64,000 bases of DNA from Rosa chinensis (taxonomy: Eukaryota; Streptophyta; Magnoliopsida; Rosales; Rosaceae), in NCBI RefSeq assembly GCF_002994745.2, contig NC_037091.1, positions 58,064,612-58,128,611 of the forward strand, in the 5' to 3' direction. This document shows, piece after piece, positions 45,579 to 57,310 of the stretch. Each line of letters begins with the position of its first letter. The first letter of the stretch is position 1. Below the pieces are notes generated by a model, which made no database searches, was not told the origin of the DNA, and worked only from the letters and a program-made list of their open reading frames with translations. The position numbers and the translations under genes were made by a program.

Positions 45579-48500
45579 ATGACTAACGGTAGCGGGGGAA
45601 ACGCTGAAGAGCAGGCAGAGCTCCCCACCATTCCCCAACCCTCCGACCCCGCGGTCGGCTTTCACCGCGCACTATTCACAACCCCGGTCAACCCTGGCGG
45701 TGAAACAAATCCAAGCAGCAGCCGCCCCCCAGGTCAGGACCTCACCGCCTTGTATGAGCTGGCGCTGGCGGACCTCCACAAAGCAAACAGGGAGCGCGAG
45801 CAGGAACGCAAGGAAAAGGCTGAGGCCCAAAAGCAAGTGGCCACGCTGATGACACGTTTCGACGAGCTAAAGCGGGCGCTGGACGCAAACGCCAACCCAG
45901 CACGAAGTGAACAGTCACACAGCACCAGACACAGCCGGCCTACCGCTGGTATGGGACCCATCGTGCAAATGCAGGTACCACTAAACCCACCTGAGCTGGC
46001 AGGAATGGGACCACCCCCTGTCCCCCAACTGTTGGAGCAGGAGGCAGAGTCATCGCTGCGCACCCACCCCTCGAGGACTAGAGCAGGCACTGAGGGCAAT
46101 CTACCCATTCCCGGGCGGGGGTCAGTTCCGCGGAGCGCCCGAGCAGACCCCGCTGGCAACACAACCGCCCAAATTTTGGAGAGGATACAGCAGTTAGAAC
46201 AGAGGCTAATCCTGGCGGAGGCAGGCACCCCGACGCCAGCCCCAAACCCACTCTTCGCGTCCAGGCCAGGACCATTCACCGCTACAATTTTGCAAGCCGT
46301 CAGACCAGCGTTTGCAAAGACCCCAAAAATGTCACATTATAGCGGTAAGACCGATCCCTTCGTCCACATGGACACGTTCAAGAAGGTCACCAACAACAAG
46401 GGATTTGATGACGCCACCCTGTGCCACTTGTTCAGCGAAACGCTGGATAGTGAGGCAATGAGTTGGTTTTTCGAGTGTCCGCCAGGGTCCATCGGCTCAT
46501 TCCAGGCGTTATCTCATGCCTTCCTCTCCCGATTCATCTTGTTGTCCGCCGGTCATCACAACACGAGCCAGTTGTTTGGCGTCCGGCAGGGAGAGGACGA
46601 ATCATTGAGGGCATTCGTCACAAGATGGCGGGCGGCAGCATCTCAGTGCCGCGATCTCGACAAAACAATGGCTTCGGCGGCTTTCAAGCAGGGACTCCTC
46701 AAGGGACCATTCCTCTATCACCTCAACTACAATCATCCAAACGCGACGTATGATCACCTTATGAGTGAGGCGGTCATTCATGCCCAGGCAGAGTTTATCA
46801 CATATGGAGAAACCCCACCGCCACCAGCAACACCAACAAAATCATCTCAACCCTCCTCCAGCCATCAGGAGACCGCCAGCAAGGACCCCACCGCACAGCC
46901 AGCTGACAAGAAGAGGGAGTGGCAACAGGGCAGTTATCAAAGCAAGAGGCAGAAAGACAACCACTACAAGGGCAACCGCCCATCCCATGGGGGCAATCGC
47001 AACAAGCAGACGGAGTCCTCTCAGCGGTATGCGGTATTTACCGTCCTCACGGCCTCGTACGAGGAAATTTACAATCAGTGTAAGGATCAGATACCACCGC
47101 CACCCTCACCGAAATTCCCCAAAAAGGGCAAGCCAAGAAATACCGGCATGTGGTGCAAGTACCACGCGGACAGCGGTCACAATACCAACAGTTGCAACGC
47201 TCTCAAAACGGCCATTGAGACCCTGTACCGTGACGGCAAGATGGATCAGTTCAAGGTGCGCCAACCGCCACCTGTGATTGCCAACGTTGAGCCACTGGGC
47301 CGCATCAACACCATCGATGGCGGGGCTCCAATCACCAACATGTCTCACAGGGCAAGAAAGCGTTACGCACGCGCCAATCACCCAAAGGAAGTCTGTAACA
47401 TCCGCTACGAGAGATCCGCCAAACTCCCGAGATCAGGTTGGGAGCCTATTACCTTTTCAGAGGAGGAGGAGCGCGGAGTACATTTACCCCATGACGACCC
47501 ATTCTTAGTCGATGCCATTCTTGGCAAGTTCTCGGTGGGGAGAATCTTGGTGGATAGCGGGTCTGCTGTCAACGTCATCTTCAGCGGTTGCTACGACCAT
47601 CTCAAGCGGAACAAGAAACTACTCCAGGATCACGAGCCACTGCTCAGCTTCTCCGGTGACGTCACACAACCACTAGGGTCGGATTACATGCGACTAGTTA
47701 TCGGCACTAGTCCCTGTATGGCGGAAGTGCACACGGAGTTCATTATTGTCGACTGTTTCAGTTCGTACAACGCTATCATTGGTCGACCAGCGCTTAATAA
47801 GCTCAAGTGCATTATTGCCGGATACATGCTTCTCATGAAGTTCCCCACGCCCAATGGCACAGGCTGTGTGAGGGGAAGCCAACAGCTGGCACGAGAATGT
47901 TATTCAACGACTATGGCACCGTCAACGCGCCGCCATGAAATCCTCACAGTGGGTAATGACCCACCACCACCGAATATCTTTGAGGATCCCAGAGATGAGG
48001 AGAAGAAATATGTGAAGAAGGAACCGGTCAATCCAGAAACATCGTTGAAGGTCATCAGCATCTCCGACGAGCACCCAGAGCGGACAGTCCGCATAGGAGC
48101 TCAGCTAGACCCAGAGGTGGCGGCAGAACTCACTCAATTCCTACGGGACAACGCCGCCGTCTTTGCATGGTCATATGCAGACATGCCAGGTATCTCTCCT
48201 GAAATCATCACACACAAGCTAACCATCAAGCCATCCTTCTATCCTATCAAGCAGAAGCGAAGGGCCTTTGACGAGGAGAAATACCGCGCCATAGGGGAGG
48301 AGGTCGCCAAGCTCCAGGGCATGGGATTCATCCGCCAAGTAGTCTATCCCCAGTGGATCTCCAACCTGGTCATGGTCAAGAAACCTAGCGGCAAGTGGCG
48401 GATGTGTGTCGACTTCAAAAATCTCAACAAGGCGTGCCCAAAGGACAGTTTCCCTCTACCACGCATTGATCAGCTGGTTAACGCAACAGCCGGGCACGAA

Positions 48501-51287
48501 CTCCTCAGCATGATGGACGCTTTCTCCGGCTACAATCAGATCAGGATGCATCCCAGCGATCAGGAGTGTACCACCTTCACCACCGACAAAGGCCTGTACT
48601 GCTACAACGTTATGCCTTTCGGTCTGAAGAACGCCGGTGCAACTTATCAGCGGTTGATGAATGCTATGTTCGCTGAACATTTGGGCAAGATAATCGAAGT
48701 CTACGTGGACGACATGTTGGTCAAGAGTATAAAGGCCAGCGGACATGTGGCAAACCTCAAGATCATAGTTACTATCCTCCTGGCCTATGGCATGCGCCTC
48801 AACCCAGAAAAATGCTTCTTTGGCGTCACCGCCAGCAAATTTCTGGGTTATATCGTCAGTGAACGAGGAATCGAGGCTAACCCGGACAAGGTACAGGCCA
48901 TACTCGACCTGGCGGACCCTGAGTATAAGGTACATGTCCAGTGCCTCCAAGGCAAGTTAACCGCCCTTTCTCGATTCATCTCCAGGCTCACTGACAGGTG
49001 TGCCCCGTTTTTCAAACTCCTCAAAACGACCCACAAGAAAGTCATCAACTGGAACCCAGAATGTCAGACGGCATTTCAGGGCTTGAAGGATTACCTAGCG
49101 GAAGTCCCACTACTCTCTATCCCTGTGCAAGGAGAGACACTGTTCATATACCTAGCGGTATCGATATCGGCGGTGAGCTGCGCCATTGTCCGGCGGGAGG
49201 GACAGGACGAGCTCCCAGTTTTCTACGCCGGCAGAGGCATGAACGGGGCAGAAACAAGATATCCACCCCTGGAGCAGCTAGCTCTCGCACTCATTGTTGC
49301 TGCCAGGCGCCTCCGCCAATATTTTCAAGCGCACACAATCCATGTGCTAACTAATCAACCGCTAAGACAGGTGATGCAGAACCCTGAACATTCAGGGCGC
49401 CTCAGCAAGTGGGCCATCGAGCTCAGTGAATTTGACATAGATTACAAGCCAAGAGCCGCCATGAAGGGCCAGGCAGTAGCGGACTTCATCGCTGAACTTA
49501 CCGAGCGTCAGCCAGAACCCAGTACTCAAACAAAGTCCGCAACAGAAATAGTAGCCAGTGCAGAAACAACTCCCCCACAGTTCGATTGGAACCTCCACGT
49601 GGACGGATCCGCCTGTGCCAAGGCCAGCGGCGCCGGAGTCATCTTAACTGGACCCGGGGGACTGAACGCAGAGTACGCGTTGAAATTTAACTTCAAAGCT
49701 TCAAACAATATGGCGGAGTACGAGGCGCTCATAGCCGGTCTACTCCTCGCCATCGACTCCGGAGCTGACAACGTCAACATATTCAGCGACTCCCAACTAG
49801 TCGTCAATCAGGTCAACGACAGCTTCCAAGCCAAGGACCAGCAGCTAGCGGCATATTTGGGGTACGTAAAAACATTGCTAAAGAAATTCAAATTTCACAC
49901 AATCACACAAATCCCCAGGGAAAAGAACGCCAAGGCTGATTCACTGGCGAGACTGGCAACCGCCCAACCGCATCAGAGTCCAGCGGACACAAGGGTGGAG
50001 TATCTTGACAAGCCAAGTATCACGAAGACCCTGGCGGAAATCTTCAACGTTCAGGTCAACCCCAGCTGGATGGACGAGATCATTACATATAAACGCAACG
50101 GAACGTTGCCAGAAGACAAGGTACAGGCAAGACAGCTCCAGCGAAGAGCAACCCGCTACAACATCCAGCACGGCAGGCTCTACCGCCAGGGGTTCACCCA
50201 TCCTAACCTCCGCTGTCTAACCCCAGAGGAAGGAAGGGTTGTCCTAGCGGAAATCCATGGCGGGGAATGCGGAAACCACTTGGGCGCCAGATCCCTGGCC
50301 AATCGCACAATGCGACAAGGATACTTCTGGCCCACACTTGGTGATGACGCCCGGCAGATTTCGAGGTCTTGCCACAAATGACAACAGTTTGCAGATCTCC
50401 CACACGCACCAGCGGAACCACTGTCAATCATCGTGGGCCCATGGATTCATTCCACGTGGGGCCTTGATCTGATGGGAAAATTCCAAACTGCCAAGGGTCA
50501 ATTCAAATACATCATTGTTGCCATCGATTACAACAGCAAGTGGATAGAGGCAGAGCCACTGACGGCAATAACTACCGCCAAGGTAATTCGCTTCCTTTGG
50601 AAGAATATCTACCGCCGCTACGGTGTCCCACACGCAATCATTACAGACAACGGCACACAGTTCAACAATGACGAGCTCATCTCCTTCACCGCCAACTTGG
50701 GTACCAAGATGAGCTTTGCATCTGTCGCCCACCCCCAGACCAACGGTCAGGTCGAAGCAGCAAACAAGATAATCAAAAAGCTGCTGAAGAAAAAACTCGA
50801 CAAAGCAAAGGGTCTATGGGCGGAGAAACTCCCGGAAGTTCTATGGGCCATCAGAACAACCCCAACTTCCGCAACTGGTGAAACTCCTTTTTGCATGATG
50901 TTCGGAACGGAGGCTGTCCTGCCTATTGAGGTTACTCAACCTACCGCCAGAGTCGAGGGCTACCGCCCAGAAACCAACACTGACGGCATCAACCTGGACA
51001 AGGACCTCCTGGAGGAAAAGCGACACAAGGCCCACTTACACAATCTACAAAACAAACAACGGGTATCACGTTTCTACAACGCCAGAGTCAAGGCCCGGAA
51101 CCTCCAGCTGGGGGACTCGGTCATGAAGGAAGTCATTCCGCCGCCGACAAAACTCCGCCCAACTTGGGAAGGCCCGTACAAAATTGTGGAAGTCGTTAGC
51201 CCAGGCACCTTCTACTTAATGGACAAGGACGGCGTCACATCGACCCACCCTTGGAATACCGAACACCTTCGATATTATTACAAGTAG
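45579..51287 (+). pseudogene. Tat-lineage gag-pol polyprotein, one in-frame nonsense codon
   Basis: The ATG at 45579 follows the primer-binding site. One frame of 1903 codons, broken only by TGA at 50379-50381. Domains by residue: Gag (about 240-400; MSWFFECPPGSIGSFQALSHAF); protease (about 655; VDSGSAVNVIF); RT (about 880-1110; MMDAFSGYNQI, YVDDML); RT-linked RNase H (about 1190-1290); a second RNase H (about 1335-1470; LHVDGSACAKASGAG, NNMAEYEALIAGL, FSDSQLVVNQV); integrase (about 1545-1850; WGLDLMG, ITDNGTQF, NGQVEAANK, a D-D35-E arrangement). The stop falls in the integrase HHCC finger, where CHKCQQF is expected: the second Cys codon has become TGA. Truncation there removes the integrase catalytic core. 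Confidence 0.92.
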
Positions 51288-51706
51288 TCATGCCGCTACC
51301 CAAAGGCATCTTGACTTAGCTAAATTTTTGTTCAATATTTAGCTAAGGGAAGCTACCCAACGGGTACTACCCCTCTTTTGTAAACGCTGATAAGTCAGCT
51401 ATCAATGAAACGAGGAATTATTCAAACCATTGTTACCAAGTCTAGCACCGAGGGCAACTGGCAACGCCAGCAATCGTCGGCGGACCTCGTCCGCTACGAG
51501 GTGCACTTGGACCAATCTTAATTCCTTTAATGTTCCATTGATCGACAAAAGAAAAATATAACTCAAAAACACTACACATACATCATGGCAAACCAAGTCA
51601 GAAATTTATGTTACGCCCCAAAATTCTTTACAAACTGATGCGCCTCAGCGGCTACAAACAAAAAGGGGAAAGCAAAAAAAAAAAAAAACTAGGGTCTCGG
51701 ATAGCT
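51288..51706. other. Spacer between gag-pol and the antisense gene of the Tat element
   Basis: Holds the likely 3' ends of the two convergent transcripts. No ORF of note. Confidence 0.5.
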
Positions 51707-54426
51707 TCAGCGGTTGGTTTCGGCCTCTGCTGCTTCAACAGGCGGCGGCGCGACCGATCGACTCGCTTGATCGGACCCTCGAGCTGTCGGACTGGGGGTC
51801 TCCATGGTGCCGTCCGCCCGGGTGTGTGCCTCCAGAAACCCGGCACGTGACACCTCCGACGGGGTCTGCTGGGACCCTTCCGTCGGATGAGGGCCACTTT
51901 CCCCGTTGCCCGAGTAAGTACCTACAGCTGGGGCAGGCACGACTTCTGTCTCCACCGGGACACTCTCGGCCGGCGGCACGTCAGGCTGTGACGCCTTTAC
52001 AAAGTCAATGGCGCCCTTCCGCTTCAACATATCTATATTGGCTCGGGCCCCAGACTTCGCCGCTTCCATCAATGCCCTCTTAAACTCCGCCGACTGCTTG
52101 AACGCTTCAACAGCAGCGGCCGCAGCGGTACTCCCCTTAGCTCTCAGGCGGGTAACCTCACCCCCCAGCCGCTTCATTTCGGCCATCCTGTCGGCGGACT
52201 CCCGCTGCACTATAATGAGCTTCTTATCTTTAGCGGCTATCCGCTCCTGCAGCAGCGCGATCTCCTGCTCCAATTTGGAGACGTGTTCATTCCTCTCCAG
52301 GTCCCGCCGGATGGCCGCATTAAGCTTACCGCGGGCGTCCGCATAATCACACTCCGCCTTGGCCAGCCCCCGCTCGACCTCCACCAGTCTCTCCTTTGCC
52401 TCCGCCAACTCCTTCTGGAGACCTCCAATTTCTCCCTTGAGCTCTTCCTCAATCCGGGGCTGCTTCGACGCCGCCACGAACATATCGTGTAATCCCGCCG
52501 ATATTTGACCAAACGCCGAGCTAAAGGGCGATTGGTCAATTGCCGTCGGGCGCGATATGCCCGCCAGACCGCCGAACCCCAGCCGCTCACACAGATGGAA
52601 GAGGAACTCCCGCTCCCCTTCTGTCATAAATGGCGCATACTCGGCGAAGGAGTCCAGATCACTGACGACGGGCGCCTCTCCCTCCACCGCCGCAGTTTTC
52701 GAAGGAGCCTGTCGGGCCTTCTTCTGTCGGCGGGCCCCGACCACCTCCAAATCATCTCCCTCTTCCTCGTCAGGAGACTCAGCCGTCCGGCGCTTTCTCT
52801 CCAGCGCCCTCTGGCTCCCAGCGGCGACCCTCGTCGCCCTTACTGGCGGCTCCTCCCTGGTCACAATGACTTCTTCAGTCGGTTGAACCACCTTTTGAGG
52901 GCCACGCCTCTGGGTAGGCATCCGCTCCTTCTGTGGCCCGGCCGCAGCGCTTCCCCTCTGATCCCCGCCGGCCGTCTGGGTCCCCGCCTGCGCTATAGGG
53001 AGACCATCCTCACCAAGATGAGACTGGTGCGGCATCGGCATCACCACCGGAACCTCGGACTGGCTCAGCGCCAACGTCTCGGGGTTCACTACAGTCTGCT
53101 GGGCCGTTAGCCCCTCGGCGTACATGGCCTCCAAAAAATTCTCTATCTCCGCCCGATCCATCGCCTTCTCAAATGCGTCGCGACTCGATTTGTTGCCCGG
53201 CGGAGTTTCTAAAAAAAAAAAAAAACGACAGCCACCAGTCAAGACACAATTCAAAAGTATAGTACGAAACGACAGGGTAGACTCCTCACCAACGGAGCGT
53301 GTTAGTCGCAGGTCGACCAGCAACTCCTAACCAGTCAGCAGGCGGAAATCAAGCAAGTTTCGGTTCCGCCAACAACCCCTGATCCTCGCCACGCGGCACT
53401 CTTCTTCGCGCGTTAGCGTGTACCGAAGTCCCGCTGCACACACAAAAAAAAAAAAAAAAAAAAAAAAAAACGCGACGTTAGTAGGAGTACAAGTGCAAGC
53501 ACGTGGGCACGCCAAATACTTTCAGCGGAAACCAGACACCAACCTCGAATAGGTTGGAACTCAGACTTAATCCTAAATGTCGGCCCTTCCGCATTCGATC
53601 TGGCGTGGTACTCCCAACCGTCGGTAGCCACGCAGAAGGTCCCCCGCCAGTAGGACATTGAGTCCCTTAGATTCTCGATCAGCTTGGGCGCTCCTTGCCG
53701 GCGACTCAAGTTCACTTGCCCTTGGCAGCCTCGGCGCTTCACGTACACCAACTCGTAGAAGTGAAGCACTTCCGCCACGGTAGGCCCCTCGCACCCGGAT
53801 AACCGCCAAAGGGAGTTCACGGCGAGCAACAACCGCCACATATTGGGGCAAATCTAACCCAACGCAAGGCCAAATTCGCACACCAGGATCTGGAGGTTGG
53901 GCGCCAGCGGGAATGTTACTCCTTGGCGGAATATCGCCTCATGAACGGCTGCAGATCCCGCCGGGAGAATCGACGCCTTCTCATCCGCTGTCGGCGGACG
54001 CAGCTTCACCGACCCCGGCAACCGGAACGTCTGTTTCAGTCGATTAACCGCAGCGGCTGTCATCCGCCCACCTGCCTCGTCGACGGCGGTGCCATCTGAG
54101 AGGAACCACGCCGATTCCGCATTCTGCCCCGCTACTTCTTCTTCGCCAGCGGAGCCGCTAGCAGCACTATTGCTCGCCAAACGCTCGTCGCGCCTAGCTT
54201 TGCCAACGGCGGCCTCACCCGCCTTAGAACTCTCCGGACGCGAACCACGACCCATAACTCCTTCCCAAGGGATGGTCTGTAGCGGCTCAACGTCTAACGC
54301 TTCTGGCAGTGAGGTTCCTGCAGGGGCAGACGGACGCAACGAATCAATAAAAATCCTATCCGCCGCGCTGAACGACACGTCAGACCCGGAATCCTCACTG
54401 CTCGAAATCTCTATAACGTTAGCCAT
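51707..54426 (-). pseudogene. Spliced antisense ORF (aORF) of the Tat element, one nonsense codon
   Basis: Coding exons (minus): 53544-54426, 53332-53433 and 51707-53208. Phases agree, giving 828 codons. The N-terminus is acidic and Ser-rich (MANVIEISSSEDSGSD). The middle (FRLPGSVKLRPP, VTFPLAPNLQILVCEFGLALG, MWRLLLAVNSLWRL, VAEVLHFYELVYVKRR, GLRYTLTREEECRVARI) resembles the plant putative gypsy-type transposon domain (PF04195). The C-terminal half is a coiled coil (about 51900-52450) with Pro/Ala-rich flanks. An in-frame TAG at 53854-53856 replaces the expected Gln codon. Both intron acceptors are preceded by pyrimidine-rich tracts (long T-runs). Role unknown; aORFs are known in Tat elements. 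Confidence 0.8.
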
Positions 54427-54434
54427 CCCAAACC

Positions 54435-54721
54435 CTAAAACCCACATCAGTTAGCACAAACACAGATCTAGCCTATTCTCGCATCAGATATAGCCACAAT
54501 AATCAAAAAACAAAACCCAGAAAACTCCAGAGTACAAAACAGACTACTCAACCCAGATTCGGCTATCTAAATCCTCAACCACCAACGTTTGGCCAACCAT
54601 AATCCAACCATCCCACCCAAGGAAATCCCACTCCAACCTCAGAACACACCCATTAAAACCAGCAATTATCAAAGAAAATAGCAGAAGCAAAAGGCAGAAA
54701 AAAAAAAATCCAGATACCAAC
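54435..54721 (-). other. Probable 5' UTR intron of the antisense gene
   Basis: In minus sense the donor is GAG|GTTGGTATC at 54721 and the acceptor TTTTAG at 54435, eight bases before the ATG at 54426. The upstream exon would start near 54870. Confidence 0.5.
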
Positions 54722-54897
54722 CTCAGTGGTGCAAACTCCGACACGGTGATGCACAGTTACGATCGGCGTCTCTTTGGGAGTAGGGTACCCAAACTTCGGT
54801 AGGCTCCTTCTCCGGTCTTGGACAAACAGGGGTCGCAAACGGTGACTAGGTTTTCAAAATTTTCACAAAGTGTCAAATCCCCCAAAGTTCCCCCCCT

Positions 54898-54905
54898 CTT
54901 ATATT
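54898..54905 (-). promoter_or_regulatory. Candidate TATA box of the antisense gene
   Basis: The minus strand reads AATATAAG in a GC-rich context, about 180 bp upstream of the 5' UTR donor. It would give the antisense gene its own promoter. Motif and position only. Confidence 0.45.
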
Positions 54906-55141
54906 GGCCCCAACGCGTCCTCAGCCGTCCGCTCCATATCAACATCACGTACCAGCCGTACACGTGTCATCAATCTCCACTCACTCTCCGGAGTACCCGA
55001 GGCGTTACCTCGGTTATGAAACCCACAATTAATATCATTAAAAGCTAGAAGATGGACAGGCTTAGGAGACAAGCCTACGCACGCTAACCCGCTATAGGTT
55101 CCACACGTGTTAAACAGTTGGGGTGACTTCGTAAAGAACCG

Positions 55142-55730
55142 CCCGGAGTCTCCGCTGAGCGAAACCCCGCCAGCGGATCTTCACTAGTCATCCTCCAAGT
55201 GACGGAGTCTCCGCTGAGCGAAACCCGCCAGCGGATCTTCACTTGTCATCCTCCAAGTGACGAAGTCTCCGCTGAGCGAAACCCCGCCAGTGGATCTTCA
55301 CTAGTCATCCTCCAAGTGACGGAGTCTCCGCTGAGCGAAACCCCGCCAGCGGATCTTCACTTGTCATCCTCCGACGGAGTCTCCGCTGAGCGAAACCCCG
55401 CTAGTGGATCTCCACTAGTCATCCTCCAAGTGACGGAGTCTCCGCTGAGCGAAACCCCGCCAGCGGATCTTCACTTGTCATCCTCCGACGGAGTCTCCGC
55501 TGAGCGAAACCCCGCTAGCGGATCTTCACTTGTCATCCTCCCAGTGACGGAGTCTCCGCTGAGCGAAACCCGCCAGCGGATCTTCACTTGTCATCCTCCA
55601 AGTGACGAAGTCTCCGCTGAGCGAAACCCCGCCAGTGGATCTTCACTTGTCATCCTCCAGGTGACGGAGTCTCCGCTGAATGAAACCCCGCCACCGGAAC
55701 TTCTTTTGTCACCATCAGTCTCCAGTGGAA
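55142..55730. repeat. Minisatellite in the 3' region of the Tat element, about 10 units
   Basis: Units of 55-60 bp start with GACGGAGTCTCCGCTGAGCG at about 55142, 55201, 55260, 55319, 55374, 55433, 55488, 55547, 55606 and 55664. Each goes on with AAACCCCGCCAGCGGATC and TTCACTTGTCATCCTCC. Long and short units alternate, because some lack AAGT before GACGGAG. The apparent ORF across it (55199-55750) is a by-product of the repeat. Confidence 0.95.
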
Positions 55731-56347
55731 CTTCTCTCGTCATTCCGTGAACGGGGCGCCCTCTGCTACACAGCACACCGCTAGCTAACCCCCTTTCTCA
55801 TCTGAAAAACTGCGTACTTTATTCAGCGCAATACCGCTCAATAAAATACCACCAAGCACGTCTACTTGACGCTGCTTCCCGCTACATCTAGCGGGGGACT
55901 TCCGCCAGCGGTGAATCCCGAGGCCACGCCTCTCTGACAACGCCGCCACGCGGAGTTACGGTCAGAATGTCCCTACGGGACACGGGGACTAGTCAACAGT
56001 CTACGACAGCCCTGATCAGGTACGTTGACCCCCGTCACTTGGGTGCTAAGATTGGGCTCGCAACCCAACACCCTCTGCCCCGTGCAGCGCTGCTCCGTGC
56101 AGCTCCCCCTCAACAAACAATAATAGCGACCATCCGGAGGTCCATCTTAGCCGGGGAGTGGGGGACTCCCTGGGGGGCCTAGCAGGGGCCCACCCGAAAG
56201 GGCACAAAGCGTTTGCTCAGTAAATCCATGGTTGACGACGCACTGACGCTAATTATGCTTCTGCAAAGTCTAGCGGGAGAAATGCTTCAAACCGCCGATC
56301 AACTCCCCAACCAAGATTGCCCTCCTTGACTGGGGATTTGGGGGACT

Positions 56348-56861
56348 TGTACATACATGTGCATTTGCAAGCATAATTAGCTATAATGAGCCAGACTCAC
56401 GGTACCGCCAGGGGTATCAACGCCCACCATATAGGTGACTGGCGTAAAGACAGCTAGCCGGGTTACCGCCTGAGCCCCGGATCAACCCCAAAGCACCGCC
56501 GACGCGCCGCCACGCGCCGTGTCAAGTTGGCATCAGAGGCTACTTAAACTGGGAACCGAAGCACATCAGTCCCACATCGAAAACAAGGAGAAGATCATCC
56601 TCTTCCTCACCTATAAAAGGTCCTCTCCTCTCTCCTCATTTATTACGCATTCAATACTTACCTACTGTTACTTTGTCAACATAAATACATTGACTGACTT
56701 AGGCATCGGAGAGTTGAAGACCGCCCAGCGCGGTCTCCCTCTGACGCCCATTGTATTTTACTTGACAGGTAACGGGAACCACTAACAACAGAGGTATCGA
56801 TCCGCCCGCCGGATCAGCGTTAACTAAAGTCCAGCTACCGCTAGACTTTTAGACATTAACA
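56348..56861 (+). repeat. 3' LTR of the Tat element
   Basis: 514 bp; one visible difference from the 5' LTR (56529 G). Contains the same TATA box at 56612-56619. Confidence 0.95.
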
Positions 56862-56866
56862 GAACG

Positions 56867-57310
56867 AGTCATCTTCATTTCTCTATTATCAATCCCTTTT
56901 CGTTTTCTGTTACCCCAATGAAAGTGTTGCATGAATGAATCCAAATGGAAACTTGTTCTTTCAGGTTCCCATGACTCTTAGGTGGTGTTTGTTACACAGG
57001 ATTGGACGGGATTGGACATCCTTATGTAATCTAATCCCACTTATCCCATGTCTGGCAGCAAGGAGGATTATTTTTAATGAAACTCCACAGTCCCAACAGT
57101 AGCCCCAACACCTTCTACCACAAACCCACCAAAAACAATGGGATTGTGCAAGCCTCCTTCTACTCTGCGCTGTTCATCGTTCTCTCATCATCTGGGTTCT
57201 ATAATCATCGGCTTTCTCTCTCTCTCCCCATTTTCATTTCAGAATGGCCACTGGGCAGATCTCACTTTCCTCACCAAACAGTAATCCCAAAACCAGAGGC
57301 CTCTTCTTCT
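56867..57310. other. Flank right of the Tat element
   Basis: 56867-56990 continues the duplicated segment (matches 27914-28010). From about 56990 the sequence GGTGGTGTTTGTTACACAGGATTGGA looks like a degraded DNA-transposon terminus. A short plus-strand open stretch from 57244 (MATGQISLSSPNSNPKTRG) ends at the CACTA terminus and may be a gene fragment. Confidence 0.4.

Larger units (their letters stand above)
45012..56861 (+). mobile_element. Full-length Tat-lineage Ty3/Gypsy LTR retrotransposon, 11.85 kb
   Basis: LTRs of 514 bp at 45012-45525 and 56348-56861 (TGTACATAC...TTAACA). I see one mismatch between them (45193 A, 56529 G). The target duplication GAACG is at 45007-45011 and 56862-56866. 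A primer-binding site beginning TGGCGCC follows the left LTR (45527 on), and a purine tract (GGGGATTTGGGGGACT) precedes the right one. Contents: gag-pol on the plus strand, a spliced antisense gene, a minisatellite, then the 3' LTR. Dual RNase H and the antisense ORF are marks of the Tat group (Retand/Ogre relatives). The GC-rich coding sequence contrasts with the AT-rich host. Confidence 0.95.

Noticed and set aside
45734..46279. Long minus-strand ORFs inside gag-pol
   Set aside because: They are shadows of the GC-rich gag-pol frame, with no family motif.
53445..53471. Very long A-run that might be an assembly artefact or poly(A) insertion
   Set aside because: On the minus strand it is a T-rich tract shortly before a good CAG acceptor at 53434, so it fits an intron of the antisense gene. 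The exact length may still be a sequencing error.
55199..55750. 183-residue ORF with repeated ESPLSET motifs
   Set aside because: It is the tandem minisatellite of the Tat element read in one frame; unit lengths of 55 and 60 bp would not hold a frame in general.
56519..56785. 88-residue ORF in the 3' LTR
   Set aside because: It also occurs, nearly identical, in the 5' LTR; LTR sequence of this kind is non-coding.
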